Source of the DNA: Hymenobacter ginkgonis
Lineage (GTDB): Bacteria; Bacteroidota; Bacteroidia; Cytophagales; Hymenobacteraceae
Direction of reading: 5' to 3'
Length of the DNA stretch: 64,000 nt
NCBI RefSeq assembly: GCF_009755225.1
Contig: NZ_WQKZ01000002.1
Location: forward strand, 558,001-622,000
This document shows positions 42,883-52,059 of this stretch, in pieces (the stretch's first letter is position 1; each line of letters begins with the position of its first letter). The translations under genes were made by a program, and so were the position numbers. A model generated the notes under the pieces. The model ran no database searches. It saw nothing but the letters and a program-made list of their open reading frames with translations, and was not told the origin of the DNA.

Positions 42883-43368
42883 CAGGCGCAAGGAGATGAG
42901 CAGCAGCAGGAAGCACTCTTGATTAAGAGCTTGGAGCGGTATGAACCTGCCCAAATCATAGAATTTGAGTGCCTACTCCGGCAGCAAATTCTTGCTGCTG
43001 ATGATTTCAAAATAATTGCTGCCCAAAAAATCATCCGAGGTTCAGTTTCAGATGATTCCTATCTCTATTTCCGCTGCTGGCTTATCGGGCAGGGAGAAGA
43101 AACCTTTACCAAGGCGGTTTATAATCCTGATTCGTTAGCCGATATTGACACGGAAGAAGTGTACCCTGATTTTGAATCTCTACTTTACGTTGCTACTCAA
43201 GCTTACCACCACAAAACTGGTAAGAAAGAGGAAGATGAGACCTTTCCCAGGGCTATAGCAATTGAGCGCGGACTAGACTACGACGGAGCAACGGAAACAA
43301 AAGGCGAGGATTGGGAAGAAGAGCAGTTACCTACTCTTCTTCCCAAACTCTGGGCTAAGCATAACTGA
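42838..43368 (+). pseudogene. DUF4240 gene interrupted by an in-frame stop
   Basis: ATG 42838 starts MDKQEFWRLIEFTR, then TAA at 42880-42882, after which the same frame continues QAQGDEQQQEALLIKSLERYEPAQIIEFE to 43368. The two parts together form a normal DUF4240 protein (FRCWLIGQGEETFTKAVYNPDSLADI, DFESLLYVATQAYHHKTGKKE). One base change (CAA to TAA) explains the break. Translation could restart at TTG 42919, but this would lose the conserved first helix. Sequencing error, recent pseudogene and stop readthrough are all possible. The family's function is unknown. Confidence 0.8.
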
Positions 43369-43375
43369 TGTTATC

Positions 43376-44872
43376 TCACGCTGGCCGCACCGGCCGTTTC
43401 TCCAGCATGAGCTGCGTGCGGAACTCATAGAGCGCTTGCTCTAGGCCCACTGGGTACACGTGCGGGTTGAGGTAGCGGCGGATGCTGGGGTCGAGACCAG
43501 CCACTTCTTGGCGGGCGAAGGCGCGGCTTTCGGCTAGGGTAGGCAGCGGCTGCACAAGGCGGCCCTGACGCAACACCGGGGCTAGCAGGTCGCGGTACGG
43601 CGCGCCGGGGTGCACGGGCCGGCGGCGCGTGCTATCGCTCGGGTCGATGAGGACGGGGGCAGGGGGTAGGGGGCTAGCGGCGGCCACGTTGTAAATCATA
43701 TCGGCGCGGGGCTGGCTGGCTTCGCCCAGGTAGCGGCGCACCTGCAAGATGCCGGGGATGCTGGTTTTGGCCTGCTGTTCGGAAAGCTTGATGGTGAAGT
43801 CCCAGCCCTGGCCATCTGCGGTGCGCAGGGCCGCCAGCTTGTACACGCCGCCGAGGGCCGCTTGGTTGTAGGCCGTTACCAGCTGCGTGCCTACTCCCCA
43901 GGTATCGATGCGGGCGCCCTGCTGCTTGAGGCTAGTGATGAGGTTTTCCTCTAAATCGTTGCTGGCCACGATGCGCACGGCGGGTAGCCCAGCCGCATCG
44001 AGCAGCTTGCGCGCTTCTTTGGAGAGGTAGGCTAGGTCGCCCGAATCGAGGCGAATGCCGCCCAGCTCGTGGCCGGTCTTCCGCATTTCGAGGGCCACCG
44101 CAATGGCGTGGCGCACACCATCGAGCGTGTCGTAAGTATCGACCAGAAACACTGAATCGTCGGGGAAGGCGTCGGCGTAGGCGCGGAAAGCGTCCAGTTC
44201 ATGTTCAAACGTCATGACCCAGCTGTGGGCATGCGTACCGCGCACCGGAATGCCGAAGCGCTGGCCAGCCAGCACGTTGCTGGTAGCATCGGCCCCCCCA
44301 AGGTAGGCGGCGCGGCTGGCCCCGAGGCCGCCATCGGGCCCCTGGGCGCGGCGCAGGCCAAATTCCAGCACGGCATCGTCGGGGCCGGCGGCGTCGCGCA
44401 CGCGGGCGGCTTTCGTCGCAATGAGCGTTTGAAAATTGACGAGCGTGAGCAGCGCCGTTTCAACCAGTTGGGCTTGCAACAGCGGGCCTTGCACCCGCAC
44501 TAAGGGCTCATTGCCAAAGACTACCGTGCCCTCGGCCACTGCATCTACATCGCAGGTAAACTTCAAGTCGCGCAGGTAGTCCAGGAAATCATCGGGGAAA
44601 AGCCTACCCCCCTTGCTGCCCGTGAGGCTGGCTAGGTAGCTGATATCGTCTTCCGAAAAGTGCAGCGTTTCGAGGTAATCGACGGCCAGCGCCAAGCCCG
44701 CCGCTACCGCGTAGCCGCCATTGAACGGCGCCTTGCGGAAGTAGAGATGAAAAACTGCCTCACGCTCGTGCAGGCCCTGCTTCCAGTAGCCGTATGCCAT
44801 CGTGAGCTGGTAGAGGTCGGTAAGCAAAGCCAGCGAGGGCTGGTAGAGGCCAGAGAGGGGCGCGTTGTTCAT
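43376..44872 (-). CDS. pncB: Nicotinate phosphoribosyltransferase
   Basis: 498 residues from ATG 44872 (MNNAPLSGLYQPSLALLTDLYQLTMAYGYW); the open frame upstream to 45127 is not homologous. It makes nicotinate mononucleotide from nicotinate and PRPP in NAD salvage. Blocks: FHLYFRKAPFNGGYAVAAGL, EFGLRRAQGPDGG, FGIPVRGTHAHSWVM (conserved His), GGIRLDSGDLAYLS, RIVASNDLEENLI and DTWGVGTQLVTA. It is convergent with the broken DUF4240 gene, only 7 bases away, and divergent from the DUF1345 gene. Confidence 0.95.
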   Translation of the reverse strand: MNNAPLSGLYQPSLALLTDLYQLTMAYGYWKQGLHEREAVFHLYFRKAPFNGGYAVAAGLALAVDYLETLHFSEDDISYLASLTGSKGGRLFPDDFLDYLRDLKFTCDVDAVAEGTVVFGNEPLVRVQGPLLQAQLVETALLTLVNFQTLIATKAARVRDAAGPDDAVLEFGLRRAQGPDGGLGASRAAYLGGADATSNVLAGQRFGIPVRGTHAHSWVMTFEHELDAFRAYADAFPDDSVFLVDTYDTLDGVRHAIAVALEMRKTGHELGGIRLDSGDLAYLSKEARKLLDAAGLPAVRIVASNDLEENLITSLKQQGARIDTWGVGTQLVTAYNQAALGGVYKLAALRTADGQGWDFTIKLSEQQAKTSIPGILQVRRYLGEASQPRADMIYNVAAASPLPPAPVLIDPSDSTRRRPVHPGAPYRDLLAPVLRQGRLVQPLPTLAESRAFARQEVAGLDPSIRRYLNPHVYPVGLEQALYEFRTQLMLEKRPVRPA

Positions 44873-45001
44873 GGGGGCAAAGCAAGGGGAAAAAACCTGA
44901 ACTGCAGCAAGTAGCTGGTTAAGTGGTGGCCGCAGACGAAGCACGCTGCCCCAACAGCTGCGCTCATGCGCCGCCCATAGCCTAGGTGGTACCTTGGCGA
45001 C

Positions 45002-45688
45002 GTGAAATCTACTGTTGCTTCGCCACCCCTGCTGCATCGCCTGGGCCACATGCCGGCCAGTTGGCGCTTGGTGGTGGGCGTGGGGCTGGGCGTGGTGGCC
45101 TGGGCGTTGAGCCCCGCGCACTACCACACCTTAATTCGGCTAATTATTGGCTGGGATGCCTTCGCCATTACCACGCTGGCCCTCATCTGGGTTTCCATTT
45201 ACACGGCCGATGCCGACCGTATCCGCGCCGTCGCGTCATCCGAGGATTTAAGCCGGCTGGTCAGCTTTGTATTTGTATTGATAGCTGCTGGCGCCAGCCT
45301 ACTGGCCGTGGTGCTGCTGCTGGGTACCAGCCACGGCCTGCCCACCGCCACCTTAGCCCGGCACATTGTGCTGAGCGGGGTGGCCGTGGCTTCGTCGTGG
45401 CTGCTGGTGCACACGGTGTTCACGCTGCGCTACGCCCACATGTACTATAATGCCAACTCCGACGGGTCCGACAAGGGCGGCCTGGAGTTTCCGGGCGGTG
45501 AAAAAGAGCCTAACTACCTCGATATCGCCTACTTTGCCTTTGTGGTGGGCATGACGGCTCAAACGGCCGACGTCAGCATCAGCGGCCGGCCGCAGCGGCA
45601 ACTAGCGCTGCTGCACGGGTTAATTTCGTTCGTCTTCAATACGGCGCTGGTCGCGCTGGTAATCAACGGCGTAGCGAGTATTCTGTAG
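45002..45688 (+). CDS. DUF1345 integral membrane protein
   Basis: 228 residues from GTG 45002 (VKSTVASPPLLHRLG). Several hydrophobic helices are visible: RLVVGVGLGVVAWAL, WDAFAITTLALIWVSIY, LVSFVFVLIAAGASLLAVVLLLG, VASSWLLVHTVFTLRYAHMYY and the final ISFVFNTALVALVINGVASIL. The block DADRIRAVASSEDLSRL and the motif YLDIAYFAFVVGMTAQTADVSI are DUF1345 hallmarks. The function is unknown. It stands alone, convergent with the DUF72 gene. Confidence 0.9.
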   Translation: MKSTVASPPLLHRLGHMPASWRLVVGVGLGVVAWALSPAHYHTLIRLIIGWDAFAITTLALIWVSIYTADADRIRAVASSEDLSRLVSFVFVLIAAGASLLAVVLLLGTSHGLPTATLARHIVLSGVAVASSWLLVHTVFTLRYAHMYYNANSDGSDKGGLEFPGGEKEPNYLDIAYFAFVVGMTAQTADVSISGRPQRQLALLHGLISFVFNTALVALVINGVASIL

Positions 45689-45719
45689 GAAAGGAAAGCG
45701 CGCAGTTTTTTGCGCACTG

Positions 45720-46634
45720 CTAAAACAGGCTGCCTTGCACCTGCTGCGGAATAAGCCGGGGCGGCGGCACTGAGATGCCCGTTAGTTCTTGCATGCGGGC
45801 CAGAAAGTGCTGAGCCCAAATGGGGGCGTGGCGCACATCCTTCTGGTGAATAAAAACATAAGCCGTGCGCAGGCCCTGGGCATACCACTCGGCCAGGCGA
45901 GCGGCCCAGGCATCGGCGCGCTCGTAGTCGCTGGCAGGCAGGCCGTGGCCGTTGAGGCGCAGCAACACAACGGGGGTAGTAAGGCGCTGTGCCAGCACGT
46001 CGCGCCGGCCCGCCACATCGGTGATAACCAAAGTCTTATTTAAAGCCTCGAGCGTAGCAAAAACGGCATCGGCCAGCACCTTATCCGAAAACCAGCGCGG
46101 GTGGCGCAGCTCCACGGCCAGCGGAATAGCGGCGGGCCAATCGAGCAAAAAGCGTTCAAGCCGCGGCAGCAAGTCGGGCCCAAAATGGGGGGGTAGCTGC
46201 AAAAAGCAAGTGCCCAGGTTGTCACCCAGCTCCTGCACGGCGCGGGTGAAGCTCAGCGTGAGCGCATCGGTGTTATACAGCTCGCGCTCGTGGCTGATGC
46301 TGCGCGGCAGCTTGGGGCAGAACTTAAATCCCGGCCCCACCGCCTCACGCCAGCGCCGTACGGTGGGGGCGTCGGGAATGCGGTAGTGCGTAGTATTCAG
46401 CTCGATAGAGTTGAACTGCTGGGCATAATACTTGAGGTAGTCGGGCTCTTTGGCGCCCAGCGGGAAGTACGAGCCCAGCCAGTCCTTATTCGTCCAGATG
46501 GGGCACCCTACGTACAAGCTAGGGGGGGTAGGGGCCGTGGCCTGGGCTCGCGCCAGCACCGAGGCCGTGTCTGGGTGGTCGAGGGGTAGGCGAAAATCAA
46601 CGTAGCGCAGGTCGGGCAGGCGGCCAAAATCCAT
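45720..46634 (-). CDS. DUF72 family TIM-barrel-like protein
   Basis: 304 residues from ATG 46634. Family landmarks: YVGCPIWTNKDWLGSYFP near the start, QQFNSIELNTTHYRIP, FKFCPKLPRSISHE, LGTCFLQLPPHFGPDLLPRL, AVELRHPRWF, VVLLRLNGHGL and TAYVFIHQKDVRHAP. DUF72 (YecE-like) proteins adopt a TIM-barrel fold of unknown activity, possibly metal- or nucleic-acid-related. A -7 box sits just upstream of the start, so the mRNA would have almost no leader. Confidence 0.92.
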   Translation of the reverse strand: MDFGRLPDLRYVDFRLPLDHPDTASVLARAQATAPTPPSLYVGCPIWTNKDWLGSYFPLGAKEPDYLKYYAQQFNSIELNTTHYRIPDAPTVRRWREAVGPGFKFCPKLPRSISHERELYNTDALTLSFTRAVQELGDNLGTCFLQLPPHFGPDLLPRLERFLLDWPAAIPLAVELRHPRWFSDKVLADAVFATLEALNKTLVITDVAGRRDVLAQRLTTPVVLLRLNGHGLPASDYERADAWAARLAEWYAQGLRTAYVFIHQKDVRHAPIWAQHFLARMQELTGISVPPPRLIPQQVQGSLF

Positions 46635-46638
46635 AGCA

Positions 46639-46646
46639 CAAAGGTA
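46639..46646 (-). promoter_or_regulatory. -7 box TACCTTTG ahead of the DUF72 gene
   Basis: On the minus strand this matches TAnnTTTG and ends 5 bases before the start codon, implying a leaderless or near-leaderless transcript. No clear -33 element is seen. Confidence 0.45.
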
Positions 46647-46982
46647 AGACTGAATTGCACGCTCTGCGCCCGCGGGATATACAACAGATTTAGCAACTGC
46701 ACAAGCAGGCTCTCTTCAGCTTTCGCTGGCAAAGGCCAAAATTTTATACCCGTCGGATAATCTAATTTCTGAAGCGTTCTTAAAAAAATACTAAATCAGA
46801 CCATAACCTGCCTTCACTAAACACAATTGGCGATTCGGTTACCCAGACGCTAATAAGCTAAATGCAAGATTTATGGAAAAAATACAATTAAAAAAGATTG
46901 TCAACGTGGTTAGCAAGCACCAAGGGTAGGTTTTAGTGGGGGGTGCCCTTACATTCGGTAGGTTCACCATCCACCCAAGCGC
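46647..46982. other. AT-rich intergenic region before rlpA
   Basis: This gap between the divergent DUF72 and RlpA genes is clearly AT-rich between about 46740 and 46910 and has no ORF or hairpin of note. It presumably holds the rlpA promoter; TAGGTTTT near 46926 is only a partial -7 match. Confidence 0.5.
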
Positions 46983-47993
46983 ATGCCGCTTACGCGACCA
47001 ACATTTCTCTCTACCGCTTTCCTGCTTCACTGCCTTTGCTGGCTGGTGCTGGCAACAGGCTTGGTACTACCGGCCGCCGCCCGTACAACCCGCACCAACC
47101 GGACGCACTCGCTGCGCCACAAGCACTTGCGCCGGCACGCTTACCTGCCGCGCATGCTACCCACTATCATTCCGGCGGCCCGCGAAGGCTACGCAACCAT
47201 TCTGCGGGGCCGCGCCTCCTGGTATGGTAAATTTTTTCAAGGTATGAAAACGACCAGCGGCGAGCGCTTCAATCGTTTTAAATATACCTGCGCACACAAA
47301 ACGCTGCCCTTCGGCACCCGGCTGCGGGTTACGAACGTCAGCAACGGCGCCACGGTAGTAGTGCGCGTCACCGACCGCGGGCCTTTCCGCCACCAGCGCA
47401 TCATCGATTTGGCCGAAGTAGCGGCCCGCCCGCTGGGCCTCGTAAACACCGGCGCGGCCACTGTAGTAGCCGAAGTAGTACCCGCCACTACCCCCCTCGG
47501 CTTGGCCGAGACGCCCGACAACCTCGCCGTGCTTAAAGCAGGCGACCCCAACCCCCAAGCGCCTTTCACGGCCTATTTGCTGCCCGAAACCACCGAGCAG
47601 CTGCCCTTCGCCACTGCCACCCCGCCCGCTGCCGTGGCTTCGGCTGGCCCCTTGGCCACAACGGCGACGCCCACGCAGTTTGTGGTGCAAGCCGGCACCT
47701 TCACCGATGCGGCTAGTGCCCGCGCCATGCAGGCGCATATTCTGGCGCTCGACCAGGCGCTCCCCGCAACGGTGGTCACGGCTACCGTCGATGGCCAATT
47801 GCGTAACCGCGTGGTAGTGGGCCAACTAGATAGCTGGCTGGCCGCCGAAACGGTGCGGCGCAATTTGCAGCTGTGGGGCATCACGGGCATCATAAGCCAG
47901 CTGCCTACCCCCGCCACCGACCCTGCTGCTACCAGCACTATTGCCAGTGCGCTGGCGGCTACGCCCACCGAAACTACGGCACTCCGGCGCTAA
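46983..47993 (+). CDS. rlpA: RlpA-like protein with SPOR domain
   Basis: 336 residues. A hydrophobic signal (FLLHCLCWLVLATGLVLPAAA) is followed by a basic His/Arg-rich stretch. The double-psi beta-barrel of RlpA follows: GRASWYGKFFQGMKTTSGERFN, TCAHKTLPFGTRLRVTNVSNG and VVRVTDRGPFRHQRIIDLAEVAA. After an Ala/Thr/Pro linker, a SPOR domain (FVVQAGTFTDAASARAMQAHI ... RVVVGQLDSWLAAETVRRNL) would bind denuded septal peptidoglycan. RlpA proteins are lytic transglycosylases acting in daughter-cell separation in some species; activity here is inferred. The gene ends at a strong terminator. Confidence 0.92.
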   Translation: MPLTRPTFLSTAFLLHCLCWLVLATGLVLPAAARTTRTNRTHSLRHKHLRRHAYLPRMLPTIIPAAREGYATILRGRASWYGKFFQGMKTTSGERFNRFKYTCAHKTLPFGTRLRVTNVSNGATVVVRVTDRGPFRHQRIIDLAEVAARPLGLVNTGAATVVAEVVPATTPLGLAETPDNLAVLKAGDPNPQAPFTAYLLPETTEQLPFATATPPAAVASAGPLATTATPTQFVVQAGTFTDAASARAMQAHILALDQALPATVVTATVDGQLRNRVVVGQLDSWLAAETVRRNLQLWGITGIISQLPTPATDPAATSTIASALAATPTETTALRR

Positions 47994-48060
47994 GCCAGCT
48001 GCTGCAAGTTCTTGCCCTATCCTATCCACTAAGTTCTATCTGTTAAGCTTATCTATTATT

Positions 48061-48097
48061 AAAAAAGGCCTTTCCTGCCATAGGAAAGGCCTTTTTT
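48061..48097. terminator. Bidirectional terminator
   Basis: A perfect 16-bp stem (AAAAAAGGCCTTTCCT) with a 5-base loop, between rlpA and the convergent small membrane protein gene. Confidence 0.94.
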
Positions 48098-48116
48098 ACT
48101 GAAATACCCCGGATGC

Positions 48117-48353
48117 TTAGTCTTCCGTGGCGCGGTTGATAACCACAATAGCTACTACGGCTAAGGCAGCCACGCTCAGGATAAGCTGCGTCGAGGTGAA
48201 GTTTTTAGAAGCCTTGCGCAGCAACGTGCCGCCGTTTTTGAGCAGGTCGTCCATGTGCTCAGATTTACCTTGGAATACATTTACTGCCGCCTCAAATGTG
48301 CGGGCAATGTCTTCGGGTAGTATTTTTTCGACTTGTTGGAGCTGGTCAGCCAT
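48117..48353 (-). CDS. Small C-tail-anchored membrane protein
   Basis: 78 residues from ATG 48353. The first 55 are polar and helical (MADQLQQVEKILPEDIARTFEAAVNVFQGK ... LLKNGGTLLRKASKNF). The end is one hydrophobic helix (TQLILSVAALAVVAIVVI) followed by NRATED. No signal peptide is present, so the N-terminus is probably cytoplasmic. No family is recognised. It ends at a bidirectional terminator shared with rlpA. Confidence 0.78.
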   Translation of the reverse strand: MADQLQQVEKILPEDIARTFEAAVNVFQGKSEHMDDLLKNGGTLLRKASKNFTSTQLILSVAALAVVAIVVINRATED

Positions 48354-48497
48354 GAGAGAGGGGGTAGAGATGATTGGCGAGTAAAGCCGCCTTAGGTGGC
48401 GGTTGGTTTGCCTTCTACGAAAAACCGGTCGGCGCGTTCCTCTCCAGCTTACTTCCTGTTCGGTTTTGGGTCTGGCCCTACCCCCCGCTGGCGGGCA

Positions 48498-50072
48498 TTA
48501 GGTGCCCACGGCCACTAAAAGTGAACTGCTGCGGCTGCCCTCGCGCACCACGCAGTGATAGGTGGCGGCGGCCAGGCCGCGCACATCCAGCGGCACGTGT
48601 TGCGGGCCTACCCCCAGGCGGCGGCCATCGACGAAACGGCGCACCTCGCGGCCCAGCCCATCGAGCAGTACGAGCAGCACCGTGTCGCCCTGGCTCTCAA
48701 AAATAGCCGTAGCATGGTCTACCGCGGGGTTGGGGTACACACTAAATCCCTCGACTGGCGCACCGGGGGTAGTAGCCAGGGTTTCTTGCTTGATGACCGG
48801 CACGTACGGAAAGCTCTGCCCAAAGAGCTGAACGAGCGTGCTTTGGGGCACCTGAAACCAGTCTTTGAGAATGCTGGTGTACACGCTGCGGTAGTCGAAC
48901 TGCATGGCCACGTTGTCATTTACCCCAGCATTGGCCGGCAATTGCGGGTTGGGGCCGTGCACAATGGGGTTGGCCTGCGACCCAAAGACCAGCAGCGGCG
49001 CTGCCGCGCCGTGGTCGGTACCCAAGCCCGAATTGGCTTTGATGCGCCGGCCAAATTCCGAAAATGTCATGCCAATTACCCGGTCTTGCACGCCCAGCCG
49101 CTGCAAGTCGTCCTGGAAAGCATTGATGCCATCGGCGATTTTGCCCAGCAGCGTGGCGTGCGCGCCGGTAGTGGTGCTGCCCGTGGTGGGCACTTGGTTG
49201 GAGTGCAGGTCGAAGCCGCCGAGCTGGCACACGTAGATGCGGGTGCTGAGGCCGCCCGCCACCAGCTGCGCCACTATCTTAAGCTGGTCGGCCAGGGCAT
49301 TCTGGCCCGCGGTGGGGTAGAGGGGCGAAAGGTTTTTGGCCTTGCTGGCCGCCGTTTGAATGGCCGTGGTGTACACCTGCGTCTGGCTCACCACCTGCCG
49401 AATAAAGGTGAGTTCGTGCCCCGCCTGCGTCGCCGGCGCGGCATCGACGCCGCCACTTAGCAGCTGGTAAAAGCTAGACGTGCTGGCAATGGCCATGCCC
49501 ATATTCACTACCGGGCCCTGCACGCAGTTGCTCACCACCGAGCCGATGCTTACGGCCAGCGGGTCGGGGTTTTGGGCGCTGGGGTAGCCGGTGGGATAGC
49601 CCGGAAACTCGCCGTCGAGGTAGCGACCGCCCCAGCCGGTGGTCAGCACCACGTCGGAGCTGGAGCCCGACGTCCAGATATCGGTAGCCCGGAAGTGCGA
49701 AAAGTTGGGGGTGGGGTAGCCCACGCTTTGCACCACCCCCAGCTTGCCGTTTTTGTACAGCTGCTGCGCCGCCGCCATAGCCGGGTGGATGCCGGTGGCC
49801 GCCGTGAGGGGCAATACCTGGCTCTGGGGCAGCGCAATGGCGGGCCGGGCCGCCATAAGGGCCGCGTACTGGTCCACCGGAATTATCATGTTTAGCCCGT
49901 CGTTGCCGCCTTGTAGCTGCACAATAACCAACACTTTATTCGTCACGGTGGCGGCATTGGTGAGCGCCGCCAGCTCGGGCGAGTAGCCATAGGCCCCAAT
50001 GGGAAAGCCGCTGAGTAAAGCCACGCCGGCCGTGGCCGCGGTAGTAGTCTGAAGAAAGTCGCGGCGTTTCAT
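48498..50072 (-). CDS. DUF1501 protein with T9SS sorting domain
   Basis: About 524 residues from ATG 50072 (MKRRDFLQTTTAATAGVALLSG), a Tat-like signal without a strict twin-Arg follow-on motif; the upstream ATG at 50090 lies in a repeat element. The DUF1501 domain shows VLVIVQLQGGNDGLNMIIP, ALPLTAATGIHPAM, SVGYPTPNFSHFRATDIWTSG, GGFDLHSNQ, FSEFGRRIKANSGLGTDHGAAAPLLVFG. It ends in a type A sorting domain (EGFSVYPNPAVDHATAIF). Members are sulfatase-superfamily-like and of unknown role. It is paired with the upstream DUF1800 gene. Confidence 0.9.
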   Translation of the reverse strand: MKRRDFLQTTTAATAGVALLSGFPIGAYGYSPELAALTNAATVTNKVLVIVQLQGGNDGLNMIIPVDQYAALMAARPAIALPQSQVLPLTAATGIHPAMAAAQQLYKNGKLGVVQSVGYPTPNFSHFRATDIWTSGSSSDVVLTTGWGGRYLDGEFPGYPTGYPSAQNPDPLAVSIGSVVSNCVQGPVVNMGMAIASTSSFYQLLSGGVDAAPATQAGHELTFIRQVVSQTQVYTTAIQTAASKAKNLSPLYPTAGQNALADQLKIVAQLVAGGLSTRIYVCQLGGFDLHSNQVPTTGSTTTGAHATLLGKIADGINAFQDDLQRLGVQDRVIGMTFSEFGRRIKANSGLGTDHGAAAPLLVFGSQANPIVHGPNPQLPANAGVNDNVAMQFDYRSVYTSILKDWFQVPQSTLVQLFGQSFPYVPVIKQETLATTPGAPVEGFSVYPNPAVDHATAIFESQGDTVLLVLLDGLGREVRRFVDGRRLGVGPQHVPLDVRGLAAATYHCVVREGSRSSSLLVAVGT

Positions 50073-50084
50073 AGTACGACGGGT

Positions 50085-50222
50085 TGTCATTGCGAGGAGG
50101 CCCGACGAAGCAATTCTTCCTTGTCGTTGGTACTACCCGAAGCAATGTCTGGAAAGGGGATGATAAACAACCGGCGCGCTCAGCAAGGAAAGATTGCTTC
50201 GTCGAGCCTCCTCACGATGACA
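50085..50222. repeat. Intergenic inverted repeat between DUF1800 and DUF1501 genes
   Basis: The arms 50085-50123 and 50184-50222 are 39 bases each with about five mismatches (core CGACGAAGCAAT), around a 60-base centre. It occupies nearly the whole gap. Its left end contains the false upstream start of the DUF1501 frame. Confidence 0.88.
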
Positions 50223-50230
50223 GGTTGGCG

Positions 50231-51958
50231 TTAGCTCAGCTGGTATTCGGCCAGGCCCGCCAGTGCCCGGGCCATCGCCGAGAGCTTGCTGGCCACAGCG
50301 TTGCGCTTGGCTGCCACCGTGGGGGTAGCCAAAAATTGGTTCCATTCGGCCGTCCACTCAAAGTCGGGCAGACCCGGAATGAGCGCGTTTTTGAGAAAAG
50401 CCAGCTGGTTGGCCGTTAAGGCAATGGGCACCATCAAGCGGGCAAATTCGGCAATAACCAAATTGGGGTCTTGGGCGGTAGCGGGGGGTAGGGCCTGCAC
50501 CCAGGCCACGAGGTCAGCCTTGATTGTGAAGCCGTTGCGGGTGTAGCCACTGGTGCCCAGCAGCAAGTCGGTGGCTTGGTTGCGGCGGGGTAGGGTCACG
50601 GCGTTTATCCACAGTTCGTGGTACTGCGGCGTTTGGTAGTAGGCCGCCCAGCCCGCCACATTGGGCGGGTCGCCGAGGGGCTGCTGCTGCACCGTACCCA
50701 GCGAGTAGAGGTATTCCCACATGCCGTACTGCGCCACCACGCTGCTGGCCGGTGGAAACACCAACTCAAACTGCCGGCACACGCCGAGGGTAAAGTCGAG
50801 CGGGCTCTTGATAAAGCAGCCCACAGTGGCCGCGTCGAAAAAATGCTGCGAACCTAGCAATGCCCGCAGCACCGGCGCCACCTCGTAGTTGCTCTGCACT
50901 AGCAACGTAGCCAGGGGCTGAATAATATCGCTTTCTATTTGGGCATCAATTACATAATACACAAACCAGCGGTAAAGCTTGCGCACCAGGAAGGCCGCCG
51001 TAGCCGGCTGCCGAAAAACCAAGTCAACCAAGTCTTGGTACTCGCTGGCGCCGTTGGGCGCAATCTTGGCATTGCCAAAGGCACTGCTGAACTGCTTGGT
51101 GCTGGTATCGTGGCGGCTGGCCGTGAAGTAGCCGGCCACGGTGGTGGCATCGTCGCGCCAGCCGGTGAGCACCTTGGCCGCAGCCTGCACATCGGCCTCG
51201 GTATACGTAGTATAGTTGCCCGCCCCGATGAGTGGCCCCTTCCCCAGCGTAAACAGCTCCAGCAGTTCGCGGCCGTAGTTTTCGTTTGGGGCGCTGGCCG
51301 TGCTGGCGTTGCCATTGAGATAGCGCAGCATGGCCGGCGTAATAGTAACGGCCTTCGCGAGTTGCCGAATGTTGCCCAGCGCGTATTGGCGCAGCAGCCG
51401 CACGTATTCGTAGCCGTACTGCGCGCTGTTAATATCGCCAAACTCCACCACAAAGTGGTTGTGCCAAAACAAGGTCATCTTCTCGCTCAGCGACGTGGCC
51501 TGGCCCAACTGCTGCCCCAGCCACCAGTCGCGCAGCGACGTGCGCCGCGCGCCCTCCAGCGTTTGGTCGAAGGGCTGGCCCACCCAAGTCTGCCCAATCG
51601 CCACGGTTGTGTCGGCGGTGCTCACATTCAGCGGCTTGGCCGGTGGGGCAGGGGCGGCTAGCAGCCCATCGAGCACGGCCGTGAGCGAAGACGCAGCCGC
51701 CGCCTGCATCTCGCCCCGCGTGGGCCCGAATAGGCAACGCCGCAGCAGGTGCGCCGCCTGGTCGAGGCCCCACGCGCCGGTGTAGGGCGCCAGCGTCGAA
51801 GCGGTCGAGTTAAGGCGGGGGGGTAGGGTTTTATTAGCAAAAGGGCTGGCTGCGGTGGGCCCCGCGGGGCCTGGGCCGCCTGCCCCGGCCGCTGCTTTAG
51901 CACCAAGCGGAGCCGCCAACACAGCGGCATTTTGGGAGAGGAAAGCTCGGCGTTCCAT
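50231..51958 (-). CDS. DUF1800 protein
   Basis: About 575 residues from ATG 51958 (MERRAFLSQNAAVLAAPLGAKAAAG), which looks like a Tat-type leader. Family blocks: AAHLLRRCLFGPTRGEM, SLRDWWLGQQLGQATSLSEKMTLFWHNHFVVEFGD, NPNENYGRELLELFTLG-type segment (APNENYGRELLELFTLGKG), TEADVQAAAKVLTGW and FLVRKLYRWFVYY, with DPPNVAGWAAY near the end. DUF1800/DUF1501 pairs are common in Bacteroidota; their joint role is unknown. It is transcribed first, then the REP-like repeat, then DUF1501. Confidence 0.92.
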   Translation of the reverse strand: MERRAFLSQNAAVLAAPLGAKAAAGAGGPGPAGPTAASPFANKTLPPRLNSTASTLAPYTGAWGLDQAAHLLRRCLFGPTRGEMQAAAASSLTAVLDGLLAAPAPPAKPLNVSTADTTVAIGQTWVGQPFDQTLEGARRTSLRDWWLGQQLGQATSLSEKMTLFWHNHFVVEFGDINSAQYGYEYVRLLRQYALGNIRQLAKAVTITPAMLRYLNGNASTASAPNENYGRELLELFTLGKGPLIGAGNYTTYTEADVQAAAKVLTGWRDDATTVAGYFTASRHDTSTKQFSSAFGNAKIAPNGASEYQDLVDLVFRQPATAAFLVRKLYRWFVYYVIDAQIESDIIQPLATLLVQSNYEVAPVLRALLGSQHFFDAATVGCFIKSPLDFTLGVCRQFELVFPPASSVVAQYGMWEYLYSLGTVQQQPLGDPPNVAGWAAYYQTPQYHELWINAVTLPRRNQATDLLLGTSGYTRNGFTIKADLVAWVQALPPATAQDPNLVIAEFARLMVPIALTANQLAFLKNALIPGLPDFEWTAEWNQFLATPTVAAKRNAVASKLSAMARALAGLAEYQLS

Positions 51959-52059
51959 AGGCAGCAACAGCTAATAAGCGTTTATCTACCCGAAAGATGC
52001 AAAGCCAAGGTGAAAGTTTAATGCCTGACTAGCAAAAATTTAAGTGTTTTTTAAGTGGA

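Noticed and set aside
48555..49460. 301-residue plus-strand frame opposite DUF1501
   Set aside because: It is antisense to an intact DUF1501 protein with a sorting domain, and has no motif of its own.
50073..50090. Upstream ATG of the DUF1501 protein
   Set aside because: It lies in the inverted repeat; the next ATG gives a clean signal sequence.
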